Assembly: GCA_016764535.1 (NCBI GenBank)
Contig: JAESRR010000198.1
Location: 417-12,243 of the forward strand
Length of the DNA stretch: 11,827 nt
Source: Cohaesibacteraceae bacterium
GTDB taxonomy: Bacteria > Pseudomonadota > Alphaproteobacteria > Rhizobiales > Cohaesibacteraceae
Direction: 5' to 3'
The notes below the pieces were generated by a model. It made no database searches. It saw only the letters and a program-made list of their open reading frames with translations, and was not told where the DNA came from. Numbering within the stretch: position 1 is the first letter of the stretch; every line of letters starts with the position of its first letter. The position numbers and the translations under genes were made by a program. Below, in pieces: positions 1 through 7,094 of the stretch.

Positions 1-1287
1 GGGGCAATTTTTATCCCACTGAATACGGCCTATACAGCTCAGGAAGTACGATACTTTATGGAGGATGCCAATCCCCATTTGATCGTGTGTCGCCCCCAAG
101 ACCTTGAGACAATTACCGATTGTGCCAAGGAGTTGAATATCCCTCACGTTATGACAATTGATGACCAAGACAACGGTAGCTTGATCGATGCAAAGTCCAC
201 GGCACCCATCAACAATGATACTGAACACTGTGAAGGCAGTGATACTGCATGCATTCTCTACACATCAGGTACCACTGGCCGACCCAAAGGCGCAATGCTG
301 ACCCAGAACAATCTGTTGTCGAATGCACAAACGCTTGTCGAAGCATGGCAGTTCACCGACAGGGATGTGCTGTTGCACGCCTTGCCGATTTTTCACACCC
401 ACGGTCTGTTTGTTGCAACCAACGTAACGCTGGCAGCTGGTGGATCGATGATCTTCCTGCCAAAATTCAATCTTGATCAGATGATTGAAAACCTGCCGCG
501 TGCCACAACAATGATGGGCGTACCAACATTCTACACCCGGCTGCTTTCTGATCCACGTTTTACCAAACAGCTCGCGCAGCACATACGGTTGTTTGTCTCT
601 GGAAGTGCGCCTCTGTTGGCCGAAACCCATATCCAGTTTGAAGAGCGCACCGGCCACCGTATCCTCGAGCGTTACGGCATGACTGAAACCAATATGAACA
701 CATCAAACCCCTATGAGGGCGAACGTCGCCCCGGGACTGTCGGTTTTCCGCTACCTGGTACAGAGCTCAAAATCACCGATGCCAATACCGGTGCAACACT
801 ACCCGATGGGGAAATCGGTGAAATTGAAGTTCGCGGCGCAAATGTGTTCAGTGGCTACTGGCAAATGCCGGAAAAGACTGCCGAGGAATTACGCGAGGAC
901 GGGTTCTTCATCACCGGTGACCTGGGCCGGATAGATGAAGACGGTTATGTACACATCGTCGGGCGCAACAAGGACATGATCATTGCAGGTGGATTTAATA
1001 TCTACCCCAAGGAAATTGAACTACTTCTCGATGATCAACCCGGAATTCTGGAAAGCGCCGTGATTGGCATTCCACATCCCGATTTTGGTGAGAGCGTCAT
1101 TGGAATACTGGTTGCAAATGATGGCGCATCGCCGGATCTGGATTCGATGCTCGAGGATATTGGCAACAATCTCGCCCGTTTCAAACTTCCACGATCGCTG
1201 ATTGTTGTACCTGAACTGCCGCGCAATACCATGGGCAAGGTACAAAAGAACCTGCTGCGGGATCAATATAGAAACCATTTGTCCTGA
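1..1287 (+). CDS. matB: Malonyl-CoA synthetase MatB (3' part, 5' end outside window)
   Basis: This is an ATP-dependent acyl-CoA ligase of the adenylate-forming superfamily that converts malonate, CoA and ATP to malonyl-CoA in the cytoplasm. The reading frame is open from the first base. It already encodes a family-typical stretch (GAIFIPLNTAYTAQEV) ahead of the first in-frame ATG at 58, so that ATG is internal and the gene is cut by the window edge. From comparison with MatB proteins of about 500 residues, roughly 75-80 N-terminal residues are missing. Visible motifs in order are the P-loop YTSGTTGRPKGAML, the MatB-type segments LPIFHTHGLFVATNVTL and RYGMTETNMNTSNPY, the hinge region GDLGRIDEDGYVHIVGR, and the C-terminal PRNTMGKVQKN with the catalytic lysine. 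The MTETNMNTSNP signature favours MatB over a general fatty acyl-CoA ligase. It converges on the transporter permease gene with only 15 bases between stop codons. I see no terminator there. Confidence 0.93.
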   Translation, partial: GAIFIPLNTAYTAQEVRYFMEDANPHLIVCRPQDLETITDCAKELNIPHVMTIDDQDNGSLIDAKSTAPINNDTEHCEGSDTACILYTSGTTGRPKGAMLTQNNLLSNAQTLVEAWQFTDRDVLLHALPIFHTHGLFVATNVTLAAGGSMIFLPKFNLDQMIENLPRATTMMGVPTFYTRLLSDPRFTKQLAQHIRLFVSGSAPLLAETHIQFEERTGHRILERYGMTETNMNTSNPYEGERRPGTVGFPLPGTELKITDANTGATLPDGEIGEIEVRGANVFSGYWQMPEKTAEELREDGFFITGDLGRIDEDGYVHIVGRNKDMIIAGGFNIYPKEIELLLDDQPGILESAVIGIPHPDFGESVIGILVANDGASPDLDSMLEDIGNNLARFKLPRSLIVVPELPRNTMGKVQKNLLRDQYRNHLS

Positions 1288-1302
1288 AGCCAGATCCTGA
1301 CC

Positions 1303-2076
1303 CTAACGGAACATCCGCCGCACAATGGTATTGATCCATTCCAGCGCCAGAATGACGATGGCAATGGCAATGGCAACCGTCGCGGTTTTCTCATATTGAA
1401 ATGACCGAACATAGGTCTGAATGAGAAAACCGATACCACCTGCACCGACAACACCAAGAACCAGAGATTCTCGCAAATTAAGCTCGAAGCGGAAGATCGT
1501 ATCACGCAGGATTGTCGGAGCCATTTGCGGCCAGATCCCATAACGCAGTTTTTGCAGCAGCGTCGCACCTGCACTTTCCAGAGCATCAACCGGTGTTTGA
1601 TTTACGTCTTCAATTGCTTCAGCATAGAATTTTGCCAGCATACCTGTTGCATGAAATGTAATTGCAAGAATTCCAGGCAAAGGCCCAAGACCAACAGCAC
1701 CAACCATCAACATGGCAATCAGGATCAGCGGGATAGATCGCATCAATGCCAGCAATAAACGTACCGGGCGATTGATCCATTTGGGAGAGATCGTATCAGC
1801 GGCAAGTGGTCCAAGAATGCAGGATGCAGCAACTGACCCAAAAGTCCCCAGAATTGCGATACGAAGTGTTTCCAGAATGCCCTTTTGAACTTCCGGCCAG
1901 ACACTCAAATCAGGGGGAAACATCCGGCCAAGGAAGGCGGCAAGACGCGGACCCGCTTCAACAAGGCGTGAGAGTTCAACATCACTGCCTGACCCTGCCC
2001 ACAGAATGGCAGCAGCGATCAATATACCGGTTAGCCAGCCCCTGTAACTTCGGTCATGCCTTAAGCGATCACTCAT
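1303..2076 (-). CDS. phnE: PhnE-type ABC transporter permease
   Basis: This is the integral membrane subunit of an ABC importer of the phosphonate/phosphite family (257 residues). Hydrophobic segments lie at about residues 13-29, 70-95, 104-130, 133-150, 205-223 and 231-249. The cytoplasmic EAA-like coupling loop that contacts the ATPase is at about 166-179 (ALESAGATLLQKLR). The segment LRESLVLGVVGAGGIGFL near the C terminus is typical of PhnE-like permeases. The start codon overlaps the stop of the upstream ATPase gene in an ATGA, so translation is probably coupled. It is the last gene of the four-gene minus-strand operon. The symbol gives the family only. No C-P lyase or other phosphonate catabolic gene is present, and the divergent mntR suggests that the substrate may be something else. 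Confidence 0.85.
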   Translation of the reverse strand: MSDRLRHDRSYRGWLTGILIAAAILWAGSGSDVELSRLVEAGPRLAAFLGRMFPPDLSVWPEVQKGILETLRIAILGTFGSVAASCILGPLAADTISPKWINRPVRLLLALMRSIPLILIAMLMVGAVGLGPLPGILAITFHATGMLAKFYAEAIEDVNQTPVDALESAGATLLQKLRYGIWPQMAPTILRDTIFRFELNLRESLVLGVVGAGGIGFLIQTYVRSFQYEKTATVAIAIAIVILALEWINTIVRRMFR

Positions 2077-2864
2077 CCAACAAGACGCAGGGCGTTATCT
2101 GCAACTGCTTCGGTTCCGTACACGTCCTGATACATTTCTGCAGTGAAGTCGGATGCACAGGTATCAAACGCCATTGCGCCTGCCCTTATGCCAATGATCC
2201 TGTCTGCAAAACGTTTGGCAAGATCCGGTTGGTGTGATGAAAACACCAGTGTCATATCCCGCTTCTGCCGAATTTGCGTCAATAATTTGAGTGTTTTTTC
2301 CGCACTTAACGGGTCCAGATTGCTTATGGGTTCATCTGCAAGCAACAATTCCGGTTCCTGTGCCAGACAACGGGCAATCGCCACGCGCTGCCTTTGGCCG
2401 CCGCTCAGACTATCGACGCGCTTATCAGCAAGTTCTGCGATACCCGCATCTTCTATCGCTTCATCAACAGCATCATAATCAAGTTGCGAAAATCTTCCAA
2501 ACAGCGATGCAACTGGACCTGTGTGACCAAGCCTGCCATTCATCACATTGCGTGCGACGCTGGCGCGCTCGACAAGTGCAAATTCCTGGAAGATAAACCC
2601 GGTTTTTGCCCGGTCAGTTCGAGACGGCGCCGTATGAGCATCGAGAGAATTACCCAAAACACTGACGGCTCCATTCCAGTTTCTCAATCGGCCATCCAGC
2701 AGTGCCAGCAAAGTTGACTTACCCGCACCCGATGGTCCGATAAGCGCAATTGTCGCGCCGCGTTCGACGCTAAAATCAAAACCAGTCAGAGATGGCTGAA
2801 TTACACCAGGATAGTGATGATTGACATCAGCGAGCGAGATTGCTGTACGAACGATAGTGTTCAT
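2073..2864 (-). CDS. phnC: PhnC-type ABC transporter ATP-binding protein
   Basis: This is the cytoplasmic ATPase of the same importer (263 residues, a normal length for PhnC). Walker A is at 43-50 (GPSGAGKS) and the Q-loop glutamine is near 93 (FIFQEF). The ABC signature LSGGQRQRVAIAR starts at about 153, Walker B is LLLADEP at 173-179, and the H-loop histidine is about 211 (SSHQPDL). All catalytic motifs are intact, so the pump should be functional. Its start overlaps the phnD-like stop by four bases and its stop overlaps the phnE-like start by four bases. This is the closest packing possible and argues for a stoichiometric complex. The EFALVERASVARNV stretch after the Q-loop is typical of the PhnC branch. 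The transported substrate cannot be read from this subunit. Confidence 0.9.
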   Translation of the reverse strand: MNTIVRTAISLADVNHHYPGVIQPSLTGFDFSVERGATIALIGPSGAGKSTLLALLDGRLRNWNGAVSVLGNSLDAHTAPSRTDRAKTGFIFQEFALVERASVARNVMNGRLGHTGPVASLFGRFSQLDYDAVDEAIEDAGIAELADKRVDSLSGGQRQRVAIARCLAQEPELLLADEPISNLDPLSAEKTLKLLTQIRQKRDMTLVFSSHQPDLAKRFADRIIGIRAGAMAFDTCASDFTAEMYQDVYGTEAVADNALRLVG

Positions 2865-3745
2865 TTCATAAATCCATAACGACGGGCAGCTTCGCGAATG
2901 GGTTCAAAAACTTCCGGATCTGACACTGCATATCCGTCCGGCCCGTATACATATTTAAGATATGCAGCGTTTTCCGGCTGGTTGAGAGACAACATGGCAG
3001 CAACAAAACGTGCCTGTAAATCTGCATCAATTCCGGATCTGGCAATCACAACATGAGAGGGAAGTGGTGCGGTTTCTGCGAGCCAGATCACTTCTGATTG
3101 CTGCTCCGGGGTCAATAAAAGATCGGCATACTGGCTGGCTGTAGCCGCATCAACAAGACCGGACGCCATGGCCTGCATGGCTTGCTGGTATCCACCGGCA
3201 AAGAATGTCCGGCGAAAAAAGCTGTCAGCCTTTGACGGGTCTTTGACCAGGCCCTGTTGTACAAATAAATCAAGCGGGAACAAATAACCGGATTCGGATA
3301 TCGGATCAGCGAACGCAATATCCTTGCCGCGCAATCCTTCAAGGCTGGTGATACCACTGTCCCGACGAACAAATACACGGCCCTTATATGTCGGAGCTCC
3401 GCGATAGATTTCCGACAATAACGGAACCGCGCCAATTTCTGCTTCGGCCAATACAAATGGCAATGCACCCATGAAAGAGATATCTGCATCTCCATTACGA
3501 AGGGCTTCAACCGCTGCTGCATGATCAAAGGTCACAAAGCCCTTGACCGGGGCACCAATTTTCTCTGAAAGAAAGGCGGAAATCTTCTTGATGTCGCCGA
3601 GCAGTTTATCCGGATTTTCCTGCGGGATAAAAGCCAGCGTCAGGCCCTCTCCCGCCAGAACCGGAGCTGCGACAAAACCAAACGACAGGATGATTGTAGC
3701 TGCCAGTGTCAGAAACCCCCGGCGGATCATATTAAATGTGGACAT
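2861..3745 (-). CDS. phnD: PhnD-type periplasmic substrate-binding protein
   Basis: This is the periplasmic binding protein of the PhnDCE-like importer (294 residues). The N terminus is an export signal: MIRRGFLTLAA, a hydrophobic stretch to about residue 28, and a plausible cleavage after VLA-31. The RRGFL segment resembles a twin-arginine motif. The mature part starts with LTLAFIPQENPDKLL, the usual opening of PhnD-like domains. It contains FADPISESGYLFP at about 145-157, matching the DP-S-SGY ligand-loop pattern of this family. The ATG overlaps the stop of the upstream di-haem gene (TAATG) and has a good ribosome binding site (AAGGA) eight bases upstream, inside that gene. Phosphate, phosphite, phosphonate, selenate-type oxyanions and unrelated ligands are all possible for this fold. 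The presence of mntR and a haem enzyme makes a metal- or redox-linked ligand an open possibility. Confidence 0.85.
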   Translation of the reverse strand: MSTFNMIRRGFLTLAATIILSFGFVAAPVLAGEGLTLAFIPQENPDKLLGDIKKISAFLSEKIGAPVKGFVTFDHAAAVEALRNGDADISFMGALPFVLAEAEIGAVPLLSEIYRGAPTYKGRVFVRRDSGITSLEGLRGKDIAFADPISESGYLFPLDLFVQQGLVKDPSKADSFFRRTFFAGGYQQAMQAMASGLVDAATASQYADLLLTPEQQSEVIWLAETAPLPSHVVIARSGIDADLQARFVAAMLSLNQPENAAYLKYVYGPDGYAVSDPEVFEPIREAARRYGFMK

Positions 3746-5673
3746 TAAAACATTCCTTCGGCAACAGCATCTTGCAGGGTTTTGAATTCATTCCAGGATT
3801 TTTGTGCAGCATCCCAGTCATCTTTTTTGATGTGGCTGGCGACTGAATTGAGAAGACCGGCCAGACGATAGACATCGGGTTTGGCATCAAGGTTTTTCAT
3901 GGTGCTGGCATCGGCAGCAAGATCGGGAGCAACCGTATTAATCATGATCAATGCGTGTTTGGCATCTTTCATCGGGATCAAAATATTCAGCGTTGTGGCA
4001 AAAGTTGTTAGTTCATCAAAGGCAAGACGGAACTTGGTATCAACATCATCAAACGCCTGGTAGGGCTCATCAGCACCACCAACCGTCTCGACATATTCCG
4101 TTAGATCAGCAAGTTGATCCTTTGACAGTCCGAGAGAAAAACGCGTATCAAACCAGTTCACCACGGCACCGAGAGTTGGCTGCGATCCATCGTGAAAATA
4201 CGGACCCGAAGAAGCTGTACTTAACAATGTCGGGGTATCGAATGCCTGCGCCAGCGCACCCTTGTATGCAGGTGGTTCTGTTCCAATATCATGGGCACGA
4301 CGATCCAGAAAATTGGCTGAAGGATCATGACAGGTCGCACAGGACTGACCATTCATATTTTTATATTCTGTATTGAACAGTATCTCACCACGACGCGCAG
4401 CATCACTGGCCTCATCGGTTAGATTTCCATCTGTTGTGATTTTGCTATTCGGCAAAAAGTCAAACTCACGCATATAGGCCAGAATGGCATCAAGCATGAA
4501 AGGGGTTGGTTCAGCACCGCCGAATTCGTTGACAATCACATTTCGGGTAAAGAAACGAAGGCTGCCAAAGCGACCGTCCCGACCATACGGGCCGGTCAAA
4601 CGAATACCGCGCAGGGAAGGTGTATCAAGCGAATCTGACCGGTGGTCATTGAACAGCGGGTTAAAGAAACCGCCATCAACATCGGCAGCTCCAGGCTGGT
4701 GACTAACACCCGGGATAAAGAAATTGCGATTGATATCGGAGCGATTGTGGCAAGTAGAACAGGAGACACCAAGGTTCTGCGCCACTTCACCAAATATCAC
4801 AGGGCTGTCAAACAACATATCACCATAGGCAACAAGTGGCAGGTCAGCCTCGTCAATACCGTGTCCCTCTTCAAAGTTGAGGACCAACATCGGGAACGGA
4901 TCCTGATCGTCAATTGTTCCACCTGGCGGCAGGGTGAATGCCAAATGAATACTCGCGCCACTGGCCGCGATGTTTTCAGGAGCTGCGTTAAATTCGAGTC
5001 GCGCGGTGAATGTTTCAGGCGCATAATTTGTGGCGATGTAGTCAGAGATAATCGAAAGAGCCGCGCCAAATTTCTCTGGATCGGTTTCAAGTGTCCCTGC
5101 GCCGAGCACACCGGATGAACCGGCAGCACTGTTTACATCAAGCCAGGCAAGTCCGGTTGAACGATATCCGTCCCGATCAAGAAAACGAATGCCATCTTCA
5201 AATGCCCGATAAAGCGCAGTCGCCCGCAACAATGCAGCCTTCGCCGATCCATCTTCAAGACCGTTATGAGCACGAGAAAGTTCTTCCAGCAGAGCCGTCG
5301 CCATCACCCGTGTTGTCACAGCATAAAGCGCCTGTGTATCCTTGCCAGCAAGCGCTTGTTTGATCTGCTCCACAAGAGCCGAACCGCCCGGACGTTTTGC
5401 CAGCGCATAAAATCCGCTAATAGAATCGGTGGTATTGGAGATAGGGTCAGCCCATGCGTCATTAATCTGTGACCACGGAACCGGTGTCATATTTGCCAGA
5501 AAAAGTGCCGTACGATATGCGGCGACATCCGGCTCATAGGGCGCTTGTTTTACCGCTGTTGCATATGCGCTTGTGGAAAACGCCAATGCCAGCAGCACCA
5601 TAATGGTGCAAGTGCTGAAAGAAATTACGCCGGAAAGCGCTTGTCGGGCTGAAAAATTGATATTTGTGAGCAT
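3745..5673 (-). CDS. Large exported di-haem cytochrome c peroxidase/MauG-family protein
   Basis: This is a periplasmic di-haem c-type protein of 642 residues. The start chosen is the ATG at 5673, with AGGA seven bases upstream; a GTG lies directly before it at 5676. Residues 1-39 form a Sec-type signal with a hydrophobic core (IMVLLALAF) and an AYA cleavage site. Two haem-binding motifs are visible, CSTCH at about 305-309 and CATCH at about 445-449. They are separated by the family segment DTPSLRGIRLTGPYGRDGRFGSL and followed by TPTLLSTASSGPYFHDGS, both typical of cytochrome c peroxidase/MauG proteins. The di-haem core (about 265-540) is flanked by an N-terminal, mostly helical region of about 220 residues and a helical C-terminal tail of about 100 residues. 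The protein is therefore roughly twice the usual length. It leads the operon and overlaps the PhnD-like gene by one base. Peroxide reduction or oxidation of a protein or metal substrate are both possible. Confidence 0.85.
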   Translation of the reverse strand: MLTNINFSARQALSGVISFSTCTIMVLLALAFSTSAYATAVKQAPYEPDVAAYRTALFLANMTPVPWSQINDAWADPISNTTDSISGFYALAKRPGGSALVEQIKQALAGKDTQALYAVTTRVMATALLEELSRAHNGLEDGSAKAALLRATALYRAFEDGIRFLDRDGYRSTGLAWLDVNSAAGSSGVLGAGTLETDPEKFGAALSIISDYIATNYAPETFTARLEFNAAPENIAASGASIHLAFTLPPGGTIDDQDPFPMLVLNFEEGHGIDEADLPLVAYGDMLFDSPVIFGEVAQNLGVSCSTCHNRSDINRNFFIPGVSHQPGAADVDGGFFNPLFNDHRSDSLDTPSLRGIRLTGPYGRDGRFGSLRFFTRNVIVNEFGGAEPTPFMLDAILAYMREFDFLPNSKITTDGNLTDEASDAARRGEILFNTEYKNMNGQSCATCHDPSANFLDRRAHDIGTEPPAYKGALAQAFDTPTLLSTASSGPYFHDGSQPTLGAVVNWFDTRFSLGLSKDQLADLTEYVETVGGADEPYQAFDDVDTKFRLAFDELTTFATTLNILIPMKDAKHALIMINTVAPDLAADASTMKNLDAKPDVYRLAGLLNSVASHIKKDDWDAAQKSWNEFKTLQDAVAEGMF

Positions 5674-5684
5674 CACCAGGTCCT

Positions 5685-5706
5685 AAAGTTAGCCATGGCT
5701 AATCTT
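5685..5706. promoter_or_regulatory. Probable MntR operator (22-bp dyad)
   Basis: A perfect 14-bp palindrome, TTAGCCATGGCTAA (5689-5702), is extended by two matching A/T pairs after a two-base mismatch on each side. This gives AA-N2-TTAGC-N4-GCTAA-N2-TT. From memory, the E. coli MntR box has the form AACATAGC-N4-GCTATGTT, so half-site sequence, spacing and outer A/T pairs line up closely. The site sits between mntR and the di-haem/PhnDCE operon and covers the predicted +1 and the edge of the -10 of the latter. Binding by metal-loaded MntR would block transcription. It may also autoregulate mntR. Binding is inferred; the dyad itself is directly visible. Confidence 0.72.
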
Positions 5707-5732
5707 CTATGCCACATCTAACAACTTGTAAA
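5704..5732 (-). promoter_or_regulatory. Predicted sigma70-type promoter of the di-haem/PhnDCE operon
   Basis: Reading the minus strand, TTTACA (5732-5727, five of six matches to TTGACA) is followed after exactly 17 bases by TAGAAG (5709-5704, four of six matches to TATAAT). Transcription would start near 5697, inside the palindrome at 5689-5702. That leaves a leader of about 24 bases to the ATG at 5673. The spacing is ideal but the -10 match is modest, so this is a prediction from sequence only. Confidence 0.5.
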
Positions 5733-5760
5733 GTGCCTTGTGATGTTCCAAAAGAAACAA

Positions 5761-6225
5761 ATGGAATCAAACAATGACAAACCTTCGACGCCCACAAATG
5801 CCGGTTCGACCGGATCGCCCGGAACACAGGCCCAGGCCAAGGGATTTCAGGCTGTTCGTAAAGCTCATCAAAGTGAAATCGTCGAAGACTATGTCGAATT
5901 AATATCTGATTTGATTGAACAATGCGGCGAGGCACGTCCAGTTGATATCGCCAGTCATATGGGGGTCACCCAGCCAACAGTCGTAAAAAACCTGGCGCGG
6001 TTACAAAGAGACGGTTTCATTACGCGAGAAAAATATCGTTCAATATTTCTCACCAAAACCGGTGCAGACCTCGCCAACATCTGTCGACACCGACATCGGA
6101 TCATTGTGGCGTTTCTATTGCATCTGGGGCTTGATGCTGAAACTGCTGAACATGATGCCGAGGGCCTCGAACATCATGTCAGTAATAAAACACTCGCTGC
6201 GTTTGAAGCTGCTCTTGAGAAATGA
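5761..6225 (+). CDS. mntR: Manganese-responsive transcriptional regulator MntR (DtxR family)
   Basis: This is a metal-dependent DNA-binding repressor of the DtxR/MntR family (154 residues from the ATG at 5761). After a low-complexity N terminus rich in S, T, P and G, the conserved domain starts at KGFQAVRKAH, as in the E. coli type. A winged helix-turn-helix covers about 43-100 (VDIASHMGVTQPTVVKNLARL), and a dimerisation/metal region follows. All six residues equivalent to the B. subtilis MntR metal ligands can be placed: D43 and E46 in EDYVE, H112 in RHRHRII, and E134, E137 and H138 in DAEGLEHH. Metal sensing should therefore be intact, and there is no SH3-like extension, as expected for MntR. 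In-frame upstream starts exist (GTG 5740, ATG 5743), and no start has a strong ribosome binding site, so the exact N terminus is uncertain. It is divergent from the di-haem/PhnDCE operon, with the operator between them. Confidence 0.9.
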   Translation: MESNNDKPSTPTNAGSTGSPGTQAQAKGFQAVRKAHQSEIVEDYVELISDLIEQCGEARPVDIASHMGVTQPTVVKNLARLQRDGFITREKYRSIFLTKTGADLANICRHRHRIIVAFLLHLGLDAETAEHDAEGLEHHVSNKTLAAFEAALEK

Positions 6226-6247
6226 TGCTATCCGACACGGCAATTGT

Positions 6248-7075
6248 TTAAAACATCAAGGCTCTTAATGCTTCGGACAACGACGTGCGTGGTTGCCATC
6301 CTGTTAGGTCACTTAATTTGCGATGATCAAGCCATAATGTGCTGATACGTGACTGTGGATCTGTCTCAACAATATCACGGTCTTCACCAACCAGTTCAAG
6401 AATGGTCTGACACAGCTGAAATATCGATATGCCCTCGCCCGACCCGACATTAAACACCTCACCGGAACATTCAGAATCAAGAACCGCTTCTATTGCGTCC
6501 ACCACATTGCCAACATAGATAAAATCCCGGACCGGTTTGCCATCAAATATTTGTACCGGACCGTCACCGCCCAGTTGCGCCTGCACATCCGACATCACGG
6601 TCTGACTGGATTGGCCAGGGCCAATTACATTGGCAAGGCGTAAAACCACGCCACCACTATCAATAACTCTTTTTTCGCAGGACAATTTAAGGCGCGCATA
6701 GGGCTCACTGGAAAGATTTTTTTCATTTTCCCGACGAGCCGATTGAAAAATATCACCATATACAAGGGCACTGGACATATAGACAAGCCTGCATTCCGCA
6801 TGTGCTATACAATGCTCCAGCACACGATGCGCATCATCGTGATACAAATCAGGATTTTGCGTCACCTCCCCTACATTGTTACATTCTGCCAAATGCACCA
6901 GATAATCATGTCGTCCGACATGGAGATAATCCTGCACCATGGATGTATCCTCCAGCCCGGCATCCCGGCGACAATAAGCTGTGACATTGTGCCCGGCTTC
7001 ACGCAACTGACGCACAACATATTGCCCAATGAACCCGCTTGAGCCCGTTACAGCGATATCCAGTTTTTCCAACAT
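6248..7075 (-). CDS. NAD(P)-dependent sugar-nucleotide epimerase/dehydratase (extended SDR)
   Basis: This is an extended short-chain dehydrogenase/reductase likely to act on a nucleotide-activated sugar in the cytoplasm (275 residues). The Rossmann glycine motif TGSSGFIG is at 10-17. The catalytic serine region is YMSSALVYGD (about 99-108), and the Tyr-x-x-x-Lys pair is YARLK at 126-130. RDFIYVGNVVDAI (about 183-195) and FNVGSGEGISI (about 208-218) are typical of the family's substrate domain. The start at 7075 is preferred because GGGAGA lies just upstream and the Rossmann strand begins almost at once. A longer frame starting at 7216 would overlap the upstream gene by about 120 bases. It lies 19 bases after the FlaA1/CapD-like gene, so they are probably co-transcribed and work on the same glycan precursor. 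The exact substrate cannot be told. Confidence 0.85.
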   Translation of the reverse strand: MLEKLDIAVTGSSGFIGQYVVRQLREAGHNVTAYCRRDAGLEDTSMVQDYLHVGRHDYLVHLAECNNVGEVTQNPDLYHDDAHRVLEHCIAHAECRLVYMSSALVYGDIFQSARRENEKNLSSEPYARLKLSCEKRVIDSGGVVLRLANVIGPGQSSQTVMSDVQAQLGGDGPVQIFDGKPVRDFIYVGNVVDAIEAVLDSECSGEVFNVGSGEGISIFQLCQTILELVGEDRDIVETDPQSRISTLWLDHRKLSDLTGWQPRTSLSEALRALMF

Positions 7076-7094
7076 TTCCAAATCTCCCGCCACG

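Noticed and set aside
265..657. 130-codon open frame antisense to matB
   Set aside because: It is fully covered by the conserved MatB frame with P-loop and MTETNMNTSNP motifs. It is a shadow frame.
1288..1302. Bidirectional terminator between matB and the phnE-like gene
   Set aside because: Only 15 bases separate the stop codons, and I see no stem-loop there or just around it.
1303..3745. Firm annotation as a phosphonate importer
   Set aside because: Subunit families are clear, but PhnDCE-like systems carry several ligands. No phosphonate catabolic genes are present, and the regulator next door is of the manganese type.
4642..5118. 158-codon open frame antisense to the di-haem gene
   Set aside because: It lies entirely inside a gene with clear haem motifs; its translation is basic and cysteine-rich with no family features. 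It is a shadow frame.
6226..6260. Near-palindrome TGTTTAAAACA as a terminator between mntR and the SDR gene
   Set aside because: The symmetry is short, A/T only and imperfect, with no GC stem. It spans the SDR stop codon and is likely chance.
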